Assembly (NCBI GenBank): GCA_900323505.1
Contig: OOIN01000043.1
Location: forward strand, 124,001 to 188,000
DNA: 64,000 nucleotides
Direction: 5' to 3'
Source: Ustilago trichophora
Lineage: Eukaryota > Basidiomycota > Ustilaginomycetes > Ustilaginales > Ustilaginaceae
The notes under the pieces: generated by a model
Database searches by the model: none
Told to the model about the DNA's origin: nothing
The model's input: the letters and a program-made list of their open reading frames with translations, nothing else
Shown: positions 39,301-49,909 of the stretch, piece by piece
Position numbering within the stretch: the first letter of the stretch is position 1
Layout: the number at the start of each line of letters is the position of its first letter
Made by a program: the position numbers and the translations under genes

Positions 39301-40818
39301 ATGTCACATCTCGTACCCCCAATGTTTTGGCCAAAACCTATCCACTGCGAGTCTGCGCCCTCGTCGTCCGAACAGCAGCAGCAGCAGGCCCAAGCCGTAC
39401 CGGCCCACGGAAACGGCAATGGCAACGGACAGCATGGCGTTTACTGGATTCCACATCTGCCCGGTGAAGGCCGCTTTGTGGTCAATGCCAAACTCTACTC
39501 GCGTCAAGATGCCGATCCTTCGTTCACAGAACATATGGAAAAGTTCCGACGTGAAGTAGCTGCTTCGTCGCCCGGCTTGCTCTCATACAAGACCTCCGTG
39601 GTCCGCGGCGCAACCGACAAGGAAAATCTCATCTGCCACGACCTCTACATCTCGGACGACTTGGAACCGCATCCCGTCCCAACACCCAAGGAGCAGATCG
39701 AAGAGCTCGCAGCAGCACGTCTCAAGGAGATTCAAGAAGAGAAGAAGGAGAAACCCATCAAGAGCGCATTTGCTGAGATCGGCAAGTCGGCTTACAACTT
39801 TGGTCTCGGTGGTATCGCCGGTTCCGTTGGTGCAACGCTCGTATACCCTATCGATCTGGTAAAGACACGTATGCAGAACCAGCGATCAGCAGTGGTCGGT
39901 GAGCCGCTCATGTACAAGAACTCGATAGACTGCGTCAAAAAAGTCTTCCGCAACGAAGGTCTGCGCGGCTTCTACTCTGGTCTCGGTCCTCAGTTGCTCG
40001 GTGTAGCTCCCGAAAAGGCCATCAAGCTCACCGTCAACGACCTCGTGCGAGGCCACGCCAAGGACCCAATCACCGGTGACATCACCCTGCCCTGGGAGCT
40101 CTTCGCTGGTGGTGCTGCCGGTGGTTGCCAGGTCATCTTCACCAACCCTCTGGAAATTGTCAAGATTCGTCTCCAAGTCGCTGGTGAGATCGCCAAGGCC
40201 GAGGGTGGCGATCGCGTGGCCCGAGGTGCGGTCCACATTGTGCGTCAGCTCGGTCTGGTGGGTCTGTACAAGGGTGCCTCGGCGTGTCTGCTTCGAGACA
40301 TTCCCTTCTCTGCCATCTACTTCCCTGCGTACGCTCACTTGAAGAAGGACACCTTCCACGAGGGTAAGGACGGCAAGAAGCTCGGCTTCGGAGAGATGCT
40401 CGCTGCCGCTGCCATTGCTGGTATGCCCGCTGCTTTCCTCACTACACCTGCCGATGTGATCAAGACGCGTCTGCAAGTCGAGGCCCGCAAGGGTCAGGCA
40501 ACTTACAAGGGTATCGTCGATTGCGCTACCAAGATCATAGCCGAGGAGGGACCCAAGGCCTTCTTCAAAGGTTCGCTGGCCCGTGTGCTGCGTTCGTCGC
40601 CTCAGTTCGGTGCCACACTGGTGGCCTACGAGTACTTGCAAAAGTTCCTACCATATCCCTTCGAGGAGCAGGAGGTGGCCGATATCCTGCGCGATGGCGT
40701 TCCTGGCGAAGACCCTTCGCGTACACACGCTCGTCGTGCACTCCAGCTGCTTATCGAGATGCACGAGGACTTTGGTCGCCCTCCTCCCACGGCTGCTGTC
40801 ACTGCTGCCGCCAAGTGA
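39301..40818 (+). CDS. AGC1: Mitochondrial aspartate/glutamate-type carrier
   Basis: This 505-residue protein has a complete mitochondrial carrier domain (about residues 165-460). Three repeats sit 100 residues apart, each with its signature: [11 protein letters not shown] near 181, [11 protein letters not shown] near 281 and [11 protein letters not shown] near 381. The first repeat also has [28 protein letters not shown], diagnostic of the aralar/citrin group that exchanges aspartate and glutamate across the inner membrane. Unlike animal members, the ~160-residue N-terminus has no EF-hands; it contains a Gln/Asn/Gly-rich head and a compact region ([20 protein letters not shown]) of unknown type. 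No upstream exon is evident. The ATG has a strong CACC context. Confidence 0.88.
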   Translation: MSHLVPPMFWPKPIHCESAPSSSEQQQQQAQAVPAHGNGNGNGQHGVYWIPHLPGEGRFVVNAKLYSRQDADPSFTEHMEKFRREVAASSPGLLSYKTSVVRGATDKENLICHDLYISDDLEPHPVPTPKEQIEELAAARLKEIQEEKKEKPIKSAFAEIGKSAYNFGLGGIAGSVGATLVYPIDLVKTRMQNQRSAVVGEPLMYKNSIDCVKKVFRNEGLRGFYSGLGPQLLGVAPEKAIKLTVNDLVRGHAKDPITGDITLPWELFAGGAAGGCQVIFTNPLEIVKIRLQVAGEIAKAEGGDRVARGAVHIVRQLGLVGLYKGASACLLRDIPFSAIYFPAYAHLKKDTFHEGKDGKKLGFGEMLAAAAIAGMPAAFLTTPADVIKTRLQVEARKGQATYKGIVDCATKIIAEEGPKAFFKGSLARVLRSSPQFGATLVAYEYLQKFLPYPFEEQEVADILRDGVPGEDPSRTHARRALQLLIEMHEDFGRPPPTAAVTAAAK

Positions 40819-41629
40819 TTCACTTTCACCTGGCCCGAACTCGCCGTACACAGCGAAGAGACACCATCGCGCATTCTTTCCTAGGTTGTCATTCCGCATT
40901 TCGCAGCAGCTTCGATCCACTCCTGCCCTGTCCTACTAATAGACGAAAAAGACAATCGTTCTCTATTCATTATCCTGCATCTGTGGCGATGTCTGATGCG
41001 CATGAGAGCAAACGTTGGAAATCATCTCTGCAGAACAGGACTTCTTCTACGCTTGTGAATTGTAAGAAATGGCAGCTAGCCCAGCCCAAAAATAAAAAAT
41101 AAAAAATTGAAACAGCGTACTGTACCACAAATTTGGCACGGAATTCGGGCCAGCTTTATCAGAGGAAATTTGGACCCTGTCGCTTCGTGATCTTGATCAT
41201 CCCAGTAAAGAGTGACAAGATAAGTCCTTCATCACTGTCACCACCAACATCAGTGACAAGCTCACAAAGCGAGGGCTAGTGCCAGTCACCTCGACACTGA
41301 GCTCGACCTCCATTTGGACCTTAACCTTAACCCTGTTCCTTATCAACTCTGATTGGACATCTCAACGCCTATCTCGATCGGCAAGGTTCCGACCTTTCCT
41401 TATCGTTCATCTCGTCATCAAGACCGGCACCATCTCAGCCTGTCGACGGTATAGTCTGCTTCCGGTCAAAGACGCTCTCAGTCAGGACAGGTGTAACTAG
41501 CGTCGATCAACATCTGCTCCATCTCCGTCAAATAGGCGGCCTTGCTCATCTCTCCCATCTCGAAAAAACCAGACATGCTCACATGACGAATCGACCGCTT
41601 TCATCAGCAATCTGGCACGCTTTCCGACT
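40819..41629. other. Carrier-EOS1 intergenic region
   Basis: This 811 bp gap contains an AATAAAAAATAAAAAATTG stretch near 41091-41109 that could serve as the carrier's polyadenylation region, then the EOS1 promoter and leader. No coding sequence is supported. Confidence 0.5.
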
Positions 41630-44600
41630 ATGTCGTATGACGGCGCCACCTTCTCGCAACACTCGGTGCTGAGCCCGCCCCTGCTGGCTGCCATCGACAG
41701 TCAACACATCTTTGGCTCTTACGATGCCACTCCTTCATCGTCTCAAGCTGGCGTCGATGCCTCTTCAGCGTCCCATGATCAACCTTCGAGTTCGACAAGC
41801 TCACATCATCGCAGAACAAGGTCACGAGCATCTTCGGCAACATCGGTCCACAATATAGTCGCCAATGCCAACACTGCGATATCATCACTGCAGCAGAATG
41901 GACACAGCGGTACTCACAAAAGGACTCGCAGAGGACATCATGCTCAGTCTGTCCACAGTCGTAGCAGCAGCAGATCGGGTCCCATTCCGACCAACGGTAG
42001 ATCAGCGGCTTCGAATGCGTATCCATCCTCGGCTGCTTCCGAAGAGCCAAGACCGCTAACTAGCAGTCTGCGCAATCGGTCTTCACCGCATCTCGATGGT
42101 CTTCGCAGTCTGTCATCTGCTCACGAGCATAGCCATTCCACTGGCGGGATGTCAGCGTTCACAGCACCTTCATCGCCGCTCCTTTCGTCCGCTGCTTCAT
42201 TAGCGCTCGCCATGTCCCCAGTGGCTCAAGCATCGGCCATGGCGGATCACCTCATGCCTTCTGATTGGACACTCGATAGCTCTGTACCCACATCTCCTCA
42301 CACAAGCTTATCTCGCAACGCCTCCGACTACTTTGACCCTGCCTTGCTAGCTCAGTTGCAATCGCAAAATGGAAGCTCACATCCTGAGCTTCGAAGCACC
42401 AACGGCAGACCCGACCCATCTCCTCCGATGCATACAGTCCTTGGCCGCCTGTCGCCCCATCCAACCCACGCAGCCCGTTCAGCGAGTCAGTCCGGGTGGG
42501 CTCAACACGCTGCGCAAATGCAACAGACCGCACACCTCCTTGGATTGCATCGACTATTTGCTAGTCGCAGCACACCTCATCTTCCCGATCTCGATTCATC
42601 GTATCTTGGCCACGACTTCGAATCACCTCCTCCCTACGCACCACGCGCATCGGCTCACGAAACAGAATTGGAGAGGGCCGCTGACCTCGGTGCACCGCCG
42701 TCTCAGCATCCGAGTCAGAATCGCCTTCCTTCGAACTCATCCTCAGCTTCGACGTTGCTCAATGCCTCCACCTCGTCCCCTCTTGACCCGCCCTTGCCTC
42801 CGCCCATCTCGATCCCATCGAGTGCAGGTGCACACACGAACTCAGGTCCACCTTCTGCATCCATCCCCGCCCGACCTTCGCTTCGAGCTCGATCCTCTTC
42901 ACGTGGGAGTCGTAGTGGGCCTCCTTCTCCGTCGGCCTCGTTCTATGGACGTCGCGGCTTGACGAGCCTTTCACCTTTCCCAGCAGGGCTGGAGATGACT
43001 CCGAGCGTCGCACACGTCTCTCAATTCTCTTCCACCCCTGCCAGTCCCGGTTTTGCTCCGGACAGTGATGGAGATGAAGATCTCGATGGAGCACTGTCGT
43101 TCTCATCATCCAGATCGAAGCAAAGGCGAGATGAGAGACGTCAGACGGTCGCGTCGATGGATCATCCTTCTCGCACTGATGTCTCCAATGGCCATGGCCT
43201 CATCTCGGCGTCTTTGCCAGGTCCGTCAGCGCAAGCACAAGCACAAGCAATTTTGTCGAGGAGGCGTCGATCAGGCTCAGCAGGCAGTGCAAGGCAACTA
43301 TTGCGGCCTCGTACGCCTATCAATCCGTCTGTTGCAAGAGACTCAACAAGCTTGCCTCAGCATGCGGCTGGTGGCAGCCACGGCGTGTCTTCGGAAGCTT
43401 CGGCTGCTCCGCCATCCCTGCCTGCCGTTTCAGATTTCGCGACATCAATCGCAGCCAATGGAAACGGTCACCCAAACAGGAGACCTGCAGAGTACGTCGC
43501 GCCTATTCCCTCGCGAGGTATCATCCAAAGCGAGATCGACCACGATGACACAGACGTTGCCAGCCAGCCCTTATCTCCCATCTCGGACAGCACTCGACCC
43601 GATAGTCCCTCCTCCCCAGATCCAACTTCCGAGATGTCACCCAGCAGTCCATTTGCCAGCATCCGCCCGGCCTCCGCGACCGAGCACGCAGCACGCACCC
43701 CCGAAGCAAAACCCACTGGAGCAGCGGCGAACGACGACGACGAAGAGTTCCCGCTCGTCCTCAAACTCCTCCTCCACCCTCTTCGCATCCTCGCCGCAGT
43801 CCCAGGTTGCATCGGCACCTTTTGGCTAGCTCGCAACGCCTGGGTTCTCGCCACCCGACACGGCCACCTTCTCAGCCCCGGTCAGATCCTGATCACGCCC
43901 GACGGTACGAGTCACTTTTGGAGCGCCCAACTCTCCGAGCTTCCGGTTTCAGGTCCGCTTCGATTGGGTCGCAGACAACCTGGCTCGCTCGATTTCGCCG
44001 TCGCTTGCTTGTGGAGCATGAGTACTGCGTATCACGCCCTTTCATTCACTACGCTACTCTTGCGACGTTGGTTGTTGTACTACTCGATCCTGCCTTCGCT
44101 GATCCGCCTTGTAGCGCTGCAGGCGATCTGTTGGCCTCTCGTCCGGCTTACCGTGCATGTCTTTGGCGCGGATCAACCACTGGGTGCCTGGGTGGTCATT
44201 GGTACCACCACCGCTTTGAGCGATGTAGTATCTCGCTGGGTGACGAGCAACATTGCCGACGCGCCGCTCGATGACGAACTGGATGAGGAGGAGGAAGAAG
44301 CCGAAGCGGAAAACGAAGCACTTGGCTACCTCTCTGACAGCCGTTTTGCCAAGATTCCGACTCGGCCCAGTGCAGCCGAAAGGCTGTTTTATGCAGACCA
44401 GTGTCCCTCTTCTGCCGCAGCGGGACATTCGCTGATGGGAGATTCGGACTGGGATCCAAGATCGGGGGATGAGAGCGATGCAGCCGCCGCCAGCTTCTAC
44501 GCTTCGGAGAGGGAGAGGCAGAGAAAGCAGAGAAGAGGCGGGCAAGGAACTCGATTCTGGCGTGCGGTGATTGGCGGGCCTTCTTTCGCTGCTCCTTCTC

Positions 44601-45073
44601 GGCGGAGGAAGAAGAATACCGCTGCTAATGCGGCAGGCGGGACAGAAACTGAAATGGAAGGCGAATCAGATTGGCCAGGGTACGCAACGGATCGCACTGT
44701 GTTGGGGGCTACTGGTGCACCTACATCGCGCTTCGGCATCGATCCTTCAACCTCGTCAGGAATGCGTCGTCGATTTCCCCCCACCACCACCACCTCAACC
44801 TCAACAACTGCCTTCAAAGACCAACCAGACCATATCAGCATACTCGGCCGACGAACCGTCCTCCCACCATTCCCATTCAAACCATCCTCCTCCTACAGAC
44901 AGGGCCACACACGGTTCGTCTACCGCGCGGGTGTATGGACAAGAGAACGGACCAGCAGTCGACGCAACTTTCACTGGGAAGTGGCGGTATGGAGAAACGT
45001 AGTGCCCATCGCAGTACTGGCGTATTTGAGTATGTGGATCTTGGTCTTTGATGCGATGCGGTTGGGAGGTTGA
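41630..45073 (+). CDS. EOS1: EOS1-type N-glycosylation membrane protein
   Basis: This 1147-residue protein has ~700 residues of Ser/Pro/His-rich, probably disordered sequence, then a membrane domain matching fungal Eos1: LHPLRILAAVPGCIGTFWLARNA near 715, RRWLLYYSILPSLIRLVALQAICWP near 812, and GAWVVIGTTTALSDVVSRWVTSN near 858. An acidic run (about 880-890) and a hydrophilic linker follow. A final hydrophobic helix closes the protein (residues ~1124-1142). Yeast Eos1 is a four-span ER protein of 366 residues linked to N-glycosylation and oxidative-stress tolerance, so this one is three times longer. The family call rests on the membrane core; the N-terminal extension is not recognisable. Confidence 0.82.
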   Translation: MSYDGATFSQHSVLSPPLLAAIDSQHIFGSYDATPSSSQAGVDASSASHDQPSSSTSSHHRRTRSRASSATSVHNIVANANTAISSLQQNGHSGTHKRTRRGHHAQSVHSRSSSRSGPIPTNGRSAASNAYPSSAASEEPRPLTSSLRNRSSPHLDGLRSLSSAHEHSHSTGGMSAFTAPSSPLLSSAASLALAMSPVAQASAMADHLMPSDWTLDSSVPTSPHTSLSRNASDYFDPALLAQLQSQNGSSHPELRSTNGRPDPSPPMHTVLGRLSPHPTHAARSASQSGWAQHAAQMQQTAHLLGLHRLFASRSTPHLPDLDSSYLGHDFESPPPYAPRASAHETELERAADLGAPPSQHPSQNRLPSNSSSASTLLNASTSSPLDPPLPPPISIPSSAGAHTNSGPPSASIPARPSLRARSSSRGSRSGPPSPSASFYGRRGLTSLSPFPAGLEMTPSVAHVSQFSSTPASPGFAPDSDGDEDLDGALSFSSSRSKQRRDERRQTVASMDHPSRTDVSNGHGLISASLPGPSAQAQAQAILSRRRRSGSAGSARQLLRPRTPINPSVARDSTSLPQHAAGGSHGVSSEASAAPPSLPAVSDFATSIAANGNGHPNRRPAEYVAPIPSRGIIQSEIDHDDTDVASQPLSPISDSTRPDSPSSPDPTSEMSPSSPFASIRPASATEHAARTPEAKPTGAAANDDDEEFPLVLKLLLHPLRILAAVPGCIGTFWLARNAWVLATRHGHLLSPGQILITPDGTSHFWSAQLSELPVSGPLRLGRRQPGSLDFAVACLWSMSTAYHALSFTTLLLRRWLLYYSILPSLIRLVALQAICWPLVRLTVHVFGADQPLGAWVVIGTTTALSDVVSRWVTSNIADAPLDDELDEEEEEAEAENEALGYLSDSRFAKIPTRPSAAERLFYADQCPSSAAAGHSLMGDSDWDPRSGDESDAAAASFYASERERQRKQRRGGQGTRFWRAVIGGPSFAAPSRRRKKNTAANAAGGTETEMEGESDWPGYATDRTVLGATGAPTSRFGIDPSTSSGMRRRFPPTTTTSTSTTAFKDQPDHISILGRRTVLPPFPFKPSSSYRQGHTRFVYRAGVWTRERTSSRRNFHWEVAVWRNVVPIAVLAYLSMWILVFDAMRLGG

Positions 45074-45690
45074 ATCCTTCACCCCTGACGAAAGCAGACG
45101 CTGTTTTTCCGACTTTATACCCAAAGCGTCCTGAAAATCAATGATCAACACGTTTCGTATTGATGCTGCCATTGTGAGAATGCTTGTGCGAGATGTCAGC
45201 GTTTTTCGTGTAACAAGAGGTGGTCAGGATGAACAGTAGCATCAGAGATGTGATAAATTTAATTTAATGGTTTTAATTTTAATTTTATTTTTATTTCTTC
45301 GGTGTCGGAGGAAGAAGAATGCCGCACAAGCCTCCACATGATGAGTGAGCTCTCCGCTATCCGAAGCCATTTTTTCGCGATCTATGTCACTTTTCGTGTG
45401 ACACATGGGAGGCGTTCTTTTCTTGCTGTGCTATCTGATCGTGAATCATCCTCGTATACAGGACCAACGATCCGCTCGCTCAAGCACGAAGCACTTGATT
45501 CAGACTGTATCACTGCACAGGACAGAGAAGCTCACAGGTTTTAAAGAAGGCATCTCCCTATCCAGCGTCTCTCTCTTCCCATCGACCACTGCCACCTCTT
45601 TTACACCAACTGATCCGTCTGTCCCGCACACCACTTCTTCTCTAGCATACACCCACTCAGTTCAGTCTTACAAAGCACTTTACAGCCAAG
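45074..45690. other. EOS1-NNRD intergenic region
   Basis: This 617 bp gap has a strongly AT-rich stretch at 45249-45298, probably the EOS1 3' processing region, followed by the promoter of the next gene. No gene is supported. Confidence 0.5.
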
Positions 45691-46860
45691 ATGTCGTCCG
45701 CAGCTTCTACACCAGCCAAACTGGCCAGCACGCTTAGCAGCAATCTCACCTCTCTCGCCTCAAAAACCCTCCCCTCCACCGCCTCTTCGTCAACCCAAGC
45801 CACTTTGATGGCCTCTGTCAAGCGCATCATCCCCCCTCTCTCCTCTTCCAAGCACAAAGGTCAAGCTGGTCGAATCGGAATCGTCGGAGGCAGTCGCGAT
45901 TATACCGGAGCGCCGTTCTTCGCCTCCATGTCATCGATGCGTTTTGGCTGTGACATGTCCTATACCATCTGCACTCCTGAAGCTGGATCTGTCATCAAGA
46001 CCTATTCGCCCGATCTGATCGTCAACCGTCTTCTCGACCCTGACGCACCCTGGGAAACCGTCGAACAAAATGTCGGGGAGTTGTTCGACCGCTTCCACGC
46101 CGTTGTCGTCGGACCTGGATTGGGGAGGGACGAATTCATGCAAAAGTGCGCCAAGCTTTGCATCCAAGCCGCTAAACAAAGACAAATGTATCTCGTCATA
46201 GATGCGGATGGATTGTGGTTGTTGCAGAACGAACCAGAGATCATCAAGGGGTATAGGAGGGCGGTGCTGACACCCAATGTGGCGGAGTTTGCCAGACTGT
46301 GTAAGAAGATGGGGGTGAACATGGAGGAGGAGGGGGGAGGGGATGCGGATTTGGTGGCGAAAAATCTGGCTTTGGCTTTGGACGGTCCGACGATTGTGGA
46401 AAAGGGAAAAGTTGATCGAATCACCAATGGCAAGTGAGTATCATTTCCGTCTTCGACCCAACGACCTTATGGGAGAATTGCTATCTAACCCAACCCTTTT
46501 CCTTTTCTTGTATGTGGTAACAACAACCTCAGGGAGGTGCTGTACGTAACAGCAGAGGGCGGACTTAAACGAAGCGGTGGTCAAGGAGACATTCTAGCCG
46601 GCTGTCTGGGCACTTTTGCAGGTTGGGCCAAGATATACGAACTAGATCATCCGAACCTCCCCTCGACCAGCACGGAAAAAAAAGAAGAAGAAGATCTCAT
46701 TCCGCAAGACAGACTGCTTCTACTCGCAGGATACGGTGCAGCTTTAACCGCTCGCAGCTGTAGCAGATTGGCATTTGCAAAGAAGAGAAGGGCAATGTTG
46801 GCCGATGATCTGTTGCCCGAGGTTGGAGTTGCCTATGAGGAGTTGTGGGGCGATGTGTAG
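45691..46860 (+). CDS. ATP-dependent NAD(P)H-hydrate dehydratase
   Basis: This metabolite-repair enzyme dehydrates the damaged S form of NADHX/NADPHX back to NAD(P)H using ATP. Exon 1 is 45691-46433 and exon 2 is 46533-46860; the 99-base intron opens GTGAGT and ends CTCAG and splits a Lys codon. The product has 356 residues. It shows GIVGGSRDYTGAPFFA near 63, GPGLGRDE near 140, LTPNVAEF near 193 and the catalytic GGQGDILAGC near 262, in the usual ribokinase-like order. The first ~45 residues are Ser/Thr/Ala-rich without acids, compatible with mitochondrial import, although a second ATG at codon 40 could give a cytosolic form. This matches the yeast YKL151C/CARKD family. Confidence 0.95.
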
Positions 46861-47162
46861 GTTGGTTGAACTGGGTCATTTACGGTACTGTAGATTAGTG
46901 AAGCATGAAGAAATGTGTCCTGTTGCTGTGATGAAGGATGAAGGTCAGAGGATCGCGGTTTTGTAGGGCTGACTGGGATGAGGGATGCTATTGATAAAAA
47001 AAACCCGGTGTGTGAGAGGATCAGATTAGACAGGGAAGAGGAACGAATTAACAAGGCTATGCTACAAAGTGAAAACGGTGACAAGAACAGGCACTAAGGA
47101 ATGAAAAACAAAGCAGCATTATCTACGATCTACAAAGCTTATTGCGATGGATACTCTTCCAT
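46861..47162. other. Convergent NNRD/GPI-protein 3' region
   Basis: This 302 bp gap separates a plus-strand stop from the stop of the minus-strand candidate. It presumably holds two 3' UTRs; an A9 run lies near 46996. Nothing else is evident. Confidence 0.45.
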
Positions 47163-47837
47163 CTACGTACTCTGCGCACTCACAGTAAGCGTTACCATCA
47201 AGGACAAACCCAGCACGCCCATCTTTGTCCGGACCTTGAGCTGGGAATTTGACGATGCCGCGGTGAGAGGGACACTATTCGAGCTGGTACTGGTATTGCC
47301 ATTGTTACCAAAGTTGCAGGCGAGATTGTCGCGTCCAGCAGGAGCGGCGATGTTGTAGAGACACGATTGTAATTGATCCACGCCGTGAGGGGAGGTTAGA
47401 CAGGTGGTCAAGTTGTTACGTGTGGAAATGGTTGCTAGATCGCAACAATTTCCGGTACTGGTGCCGTTGATGGTGCATCCTGTTGTTAGGGGGCGGGGGA
47501 CCATGGCTGCTTTGTTATTCTTGGAAAGATGGGTGAGAGTAGAGGGTGTGGGTAGGACTTCAGGAAGTAACTTGGACCAGATGGAGGTCAAAGTTGAGAT
47601 CGAGGTGGTGATGGCGTGGGCTGGATGGTAAGATGATGAGGAGACAAATAGTGGTCGACAAAGAGAAGAAGGCAGACTGGTAGAGGATAAGAGATGGAAT
47701 GATTGCTGCTGCTCGAAGAAGAGCTTTTGTGTTGGCTACAGCAGAGCAAAGTGCACATCACAGCCAAGCACGATAGTACAGAGAGAGATGAGCAAGCCCA
47801 ACAAAGCCAGACAGAAGATAGTTTGGACAGAGCACAT
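47163..47837 (-). CDS. Probable small GPI-anchored secreted protein (spliced model)
   Basis: The main frame (from about 47620 down to 47163) encodes a Thr/Ser/Asn-rich domain with six or so cysteines, including an NCCDL pair, several N-x-T/S sites, and a hydrophobic C-terminus (GVLGLSLMVTLTVSA) preceded by small residues. This is the layout of a GPI-anchored cell-wall protein. That frame has no ATG. Upstream on the same strand, an ATG at 47837 opens a perfect signal-peptide-like stretch, CLALLGLLISLCTIVLG, that stops after 33 codons. An intron joining the two would complete the gene; one candidate acceptor is the CCATCCAG near 47620, but the donor is unclear. Function is unknown. Confidence 0.45.
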
Positions 47838-48257
47838 CACGGCACACCTATCACATTATCCCAGCCAGAACAGAGCAACCGCACAACACGACAACGCCCT
47901 TGAACATCGATAGATGGCATCAGAGATTTGATCTCGATACACGCACGTTGGCACCACAGCGTATCGCAGTAGAACACAGCACAGCATGGCAACGAATGCC
48001 AATCTCAAAGATTTGAAGCTGGAGCGCGTTGCTATTGCCGACGAGCTAGCATGCGCCCTCGAGACCTTTTTTTTCATTTTCTTTGGCACTGTCATCATAG
48101 GGTTGCGATGCGTAGTAGCAGCAGGGGGAGAAGGATCTGGTTCCATGTGCCCGAGGACTGCAGATCGAACTTTTTGCTGCTTTGGAACCATCTCACAAAG
48201 CCAGCTACAATATCGCTGGGATTCTGACCAGGAGGGATGAGCTCGGTGGAATGGAAG

Positions 48258-48284
48258 AAAAAAAAAAAAAAAAAAAAAAAAAAA
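48258..48284. repeat. 27-base A homopolymer
   Basis: This is an uninterrupted A run in the gap upstream of WDR48. With no flanking target-site duplication or retroelement sequence nearby, it looks like a simple tract, not a retroposed poly-A tail. Confidence 0.85.
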
Positions 48285-48797
48285 CAAGAAACAAAGAAGA
48301 AGCTGCAATGCGGTCTCACGTCTAAGTGTGCTCGCAAAGGTCTGCATCACTTTATCGCCCAGCGGGCGTTACCAATCTGTGTGCAGCTGAACAGTAGCCT
48401 GTTTGGAACCGCACATCCGACCCGATCGATCCATGCAGACAAACCAACCACAAAGTTTGTTCGGAACTTGCGGCAAGAGAGCTCAGGCACAGACGTCGCG
48501 GTGTTTGCATCGAGCAAAGAGAAGGAGAAAAAAACCCTTTCATGTGTCGATTGCATACCCTTGTACCTACTACTGGACGGTAGAGTAGATTGGATGCGGT
48601 CGGAGTTGTTGGACAGGTGGTTGTTCCATCGAGCGAAATCGTAGGAGTTTTTTTTGGTTTTCTTTTCTTTGTATTCATGTCTCAGATATGGTACAGGTAC
48701 AGATAGTGGTCCGCTAGCTCGCTCGCAGAACCGAACAGACAATGGCTCTTTCTTTTTGACGGGGGGCCATCTCAAGGGATTTGCACAAACATTCATG

Positions 48798-48838
48798 TCT
48801 CTCTCTCTCTCAGAAAGAGATCTCAGAGAGAGAGAGAG
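48798..48838. repeat. CT/GA inverted repeat
   Basis: A CT dinucleotide tract and a GA dinucleotide tract face each other across about a dozen bases and can form a long hairpin in DNA or RNA. It could be a by-product of microsatellite expansion. Confidence 0.7.
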
Positions 48839-49072
48839 GGAGGAGAAAAGACAAGAGTGGTGTGAGAAACAGAGAAAAAAGAGAAGGAAGGGTTTCAGGT
48901 CCTCGGAGCCTTTGCTTCCATTTATTAATAATTGTCCTGTCATCACCTCTCGCAGAATAGTGGATATTACCCTATTTGATGTTGTTCTTTGAGCTCGGTA
49001 TGTGTAATGTACCAAGCATACAGCATCTGCATAAAGTGCTGCTTGGTTACGCATGGAAGCACAGCTTAAACT

Positions 49073-49076
<4 letters not shown>

Positions 49077-49119
<43 letters not shown>
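49077..49119. repeat. (CT)21 microsatellite
   Basis: This is a perfect CT tract of 43 bases about 790 bp before the WDR48 start. Such tracts are common in smut promoters and leaders and tend to be polymorphic. Confidence 0.95.
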
Positions 49120-49122
<3 letters not shown>

Positions 49123-49909
49123 GAAGAAGCTTGAAGACGTAATAAGTTGGGGGCAAAGGAAGCAGAAGGAGAAAGATGCAAGGAACGAAAAAAGCAAACA
49201 AGTTCTAGAACAGGGCATTATCCGAACCAGTAACCAAATGCCAGCGACGATAAAGTGAGACTGTAAAGAGAAGTGCCTAAAATCTTGTTTGCAGAAGCCG
49301 AGCCCGATCTCACCGGTTTACGGAGAGCATCGCCGATTGAAGAGATGCAGAAAGTTGACCGACCGATGCAGCTCCGAATCTTGCACAGAGAGAGAGGACA
49401 GTGCGCATATCTATCCTGTTGCCGAGCTGCCACGCTTATCTGCGGCAGGCGGGTTGAGGTCAGCGCGGCCCGATTCAGCGCACGACCCCGCCTTTTTTTT
49501 GGAGTAAGCTGCTGCTTCTCGGATCAACCGTCGCCGAATGCCATGCACCTGCCCTGCTCCTCACCTGCTTCTCCACACACAGATCACATACGCTGCCCCT
49601 CTCTCCATCCTCTCTATCCACTTTCTTGCCTCATCCAACCGACCAATACATCTCAACGACCTAGGGACAGCTCGATAAACTGACTAGGCTCTTGACCACC
49701 ATCGGCACAGCATCCGACACAAAATCACACGCCTGATCTGGTCTTCTAAACGACTGAGCACAAGACTGCTCTCATCACACACCGACCGACATGCTACTCT
49801 GATTAGAAAACACGTACCAAAGCATCGCATCCAATCCGACTGCTTCCATCTCAGCTCATAGTGCATCCTTGCCAGATAGACGCTGAACTGGGCTGCAACG
49901 CGCGCGGTC

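Larger units (their letters stand above)
47838..49909. other. Repeat-rich gene-poor region upstream of WDR48
   Basis: This 2.07 kb gap contains an A27 run, an inverted CT/GA hairpin and a (CT)21 tract, listed separately. A 284-codon minus-strand frame crosses the CT tract and reads it as Arg-Glu repeats; it is not a credible gene. A plus-strand ATG at 47986 opens about 26 plausible codons before running into low-complexity sequence. I see no supported gene. Confidence 0.5.

Noticed and set aside
48258..48284. A27 run as a poly-A tail of a retroposed gene
   Set aside because: No coding remnant precedes it on either strand and no flanking target-site duplication is seen.
48347..49201. 284-codon minus-strand frame with Arg-Glu repeats
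   Set aside because: It reads through the (CT)21 microsatellite and other simple sequence; composition and lack of similarity indicate a chance frame.
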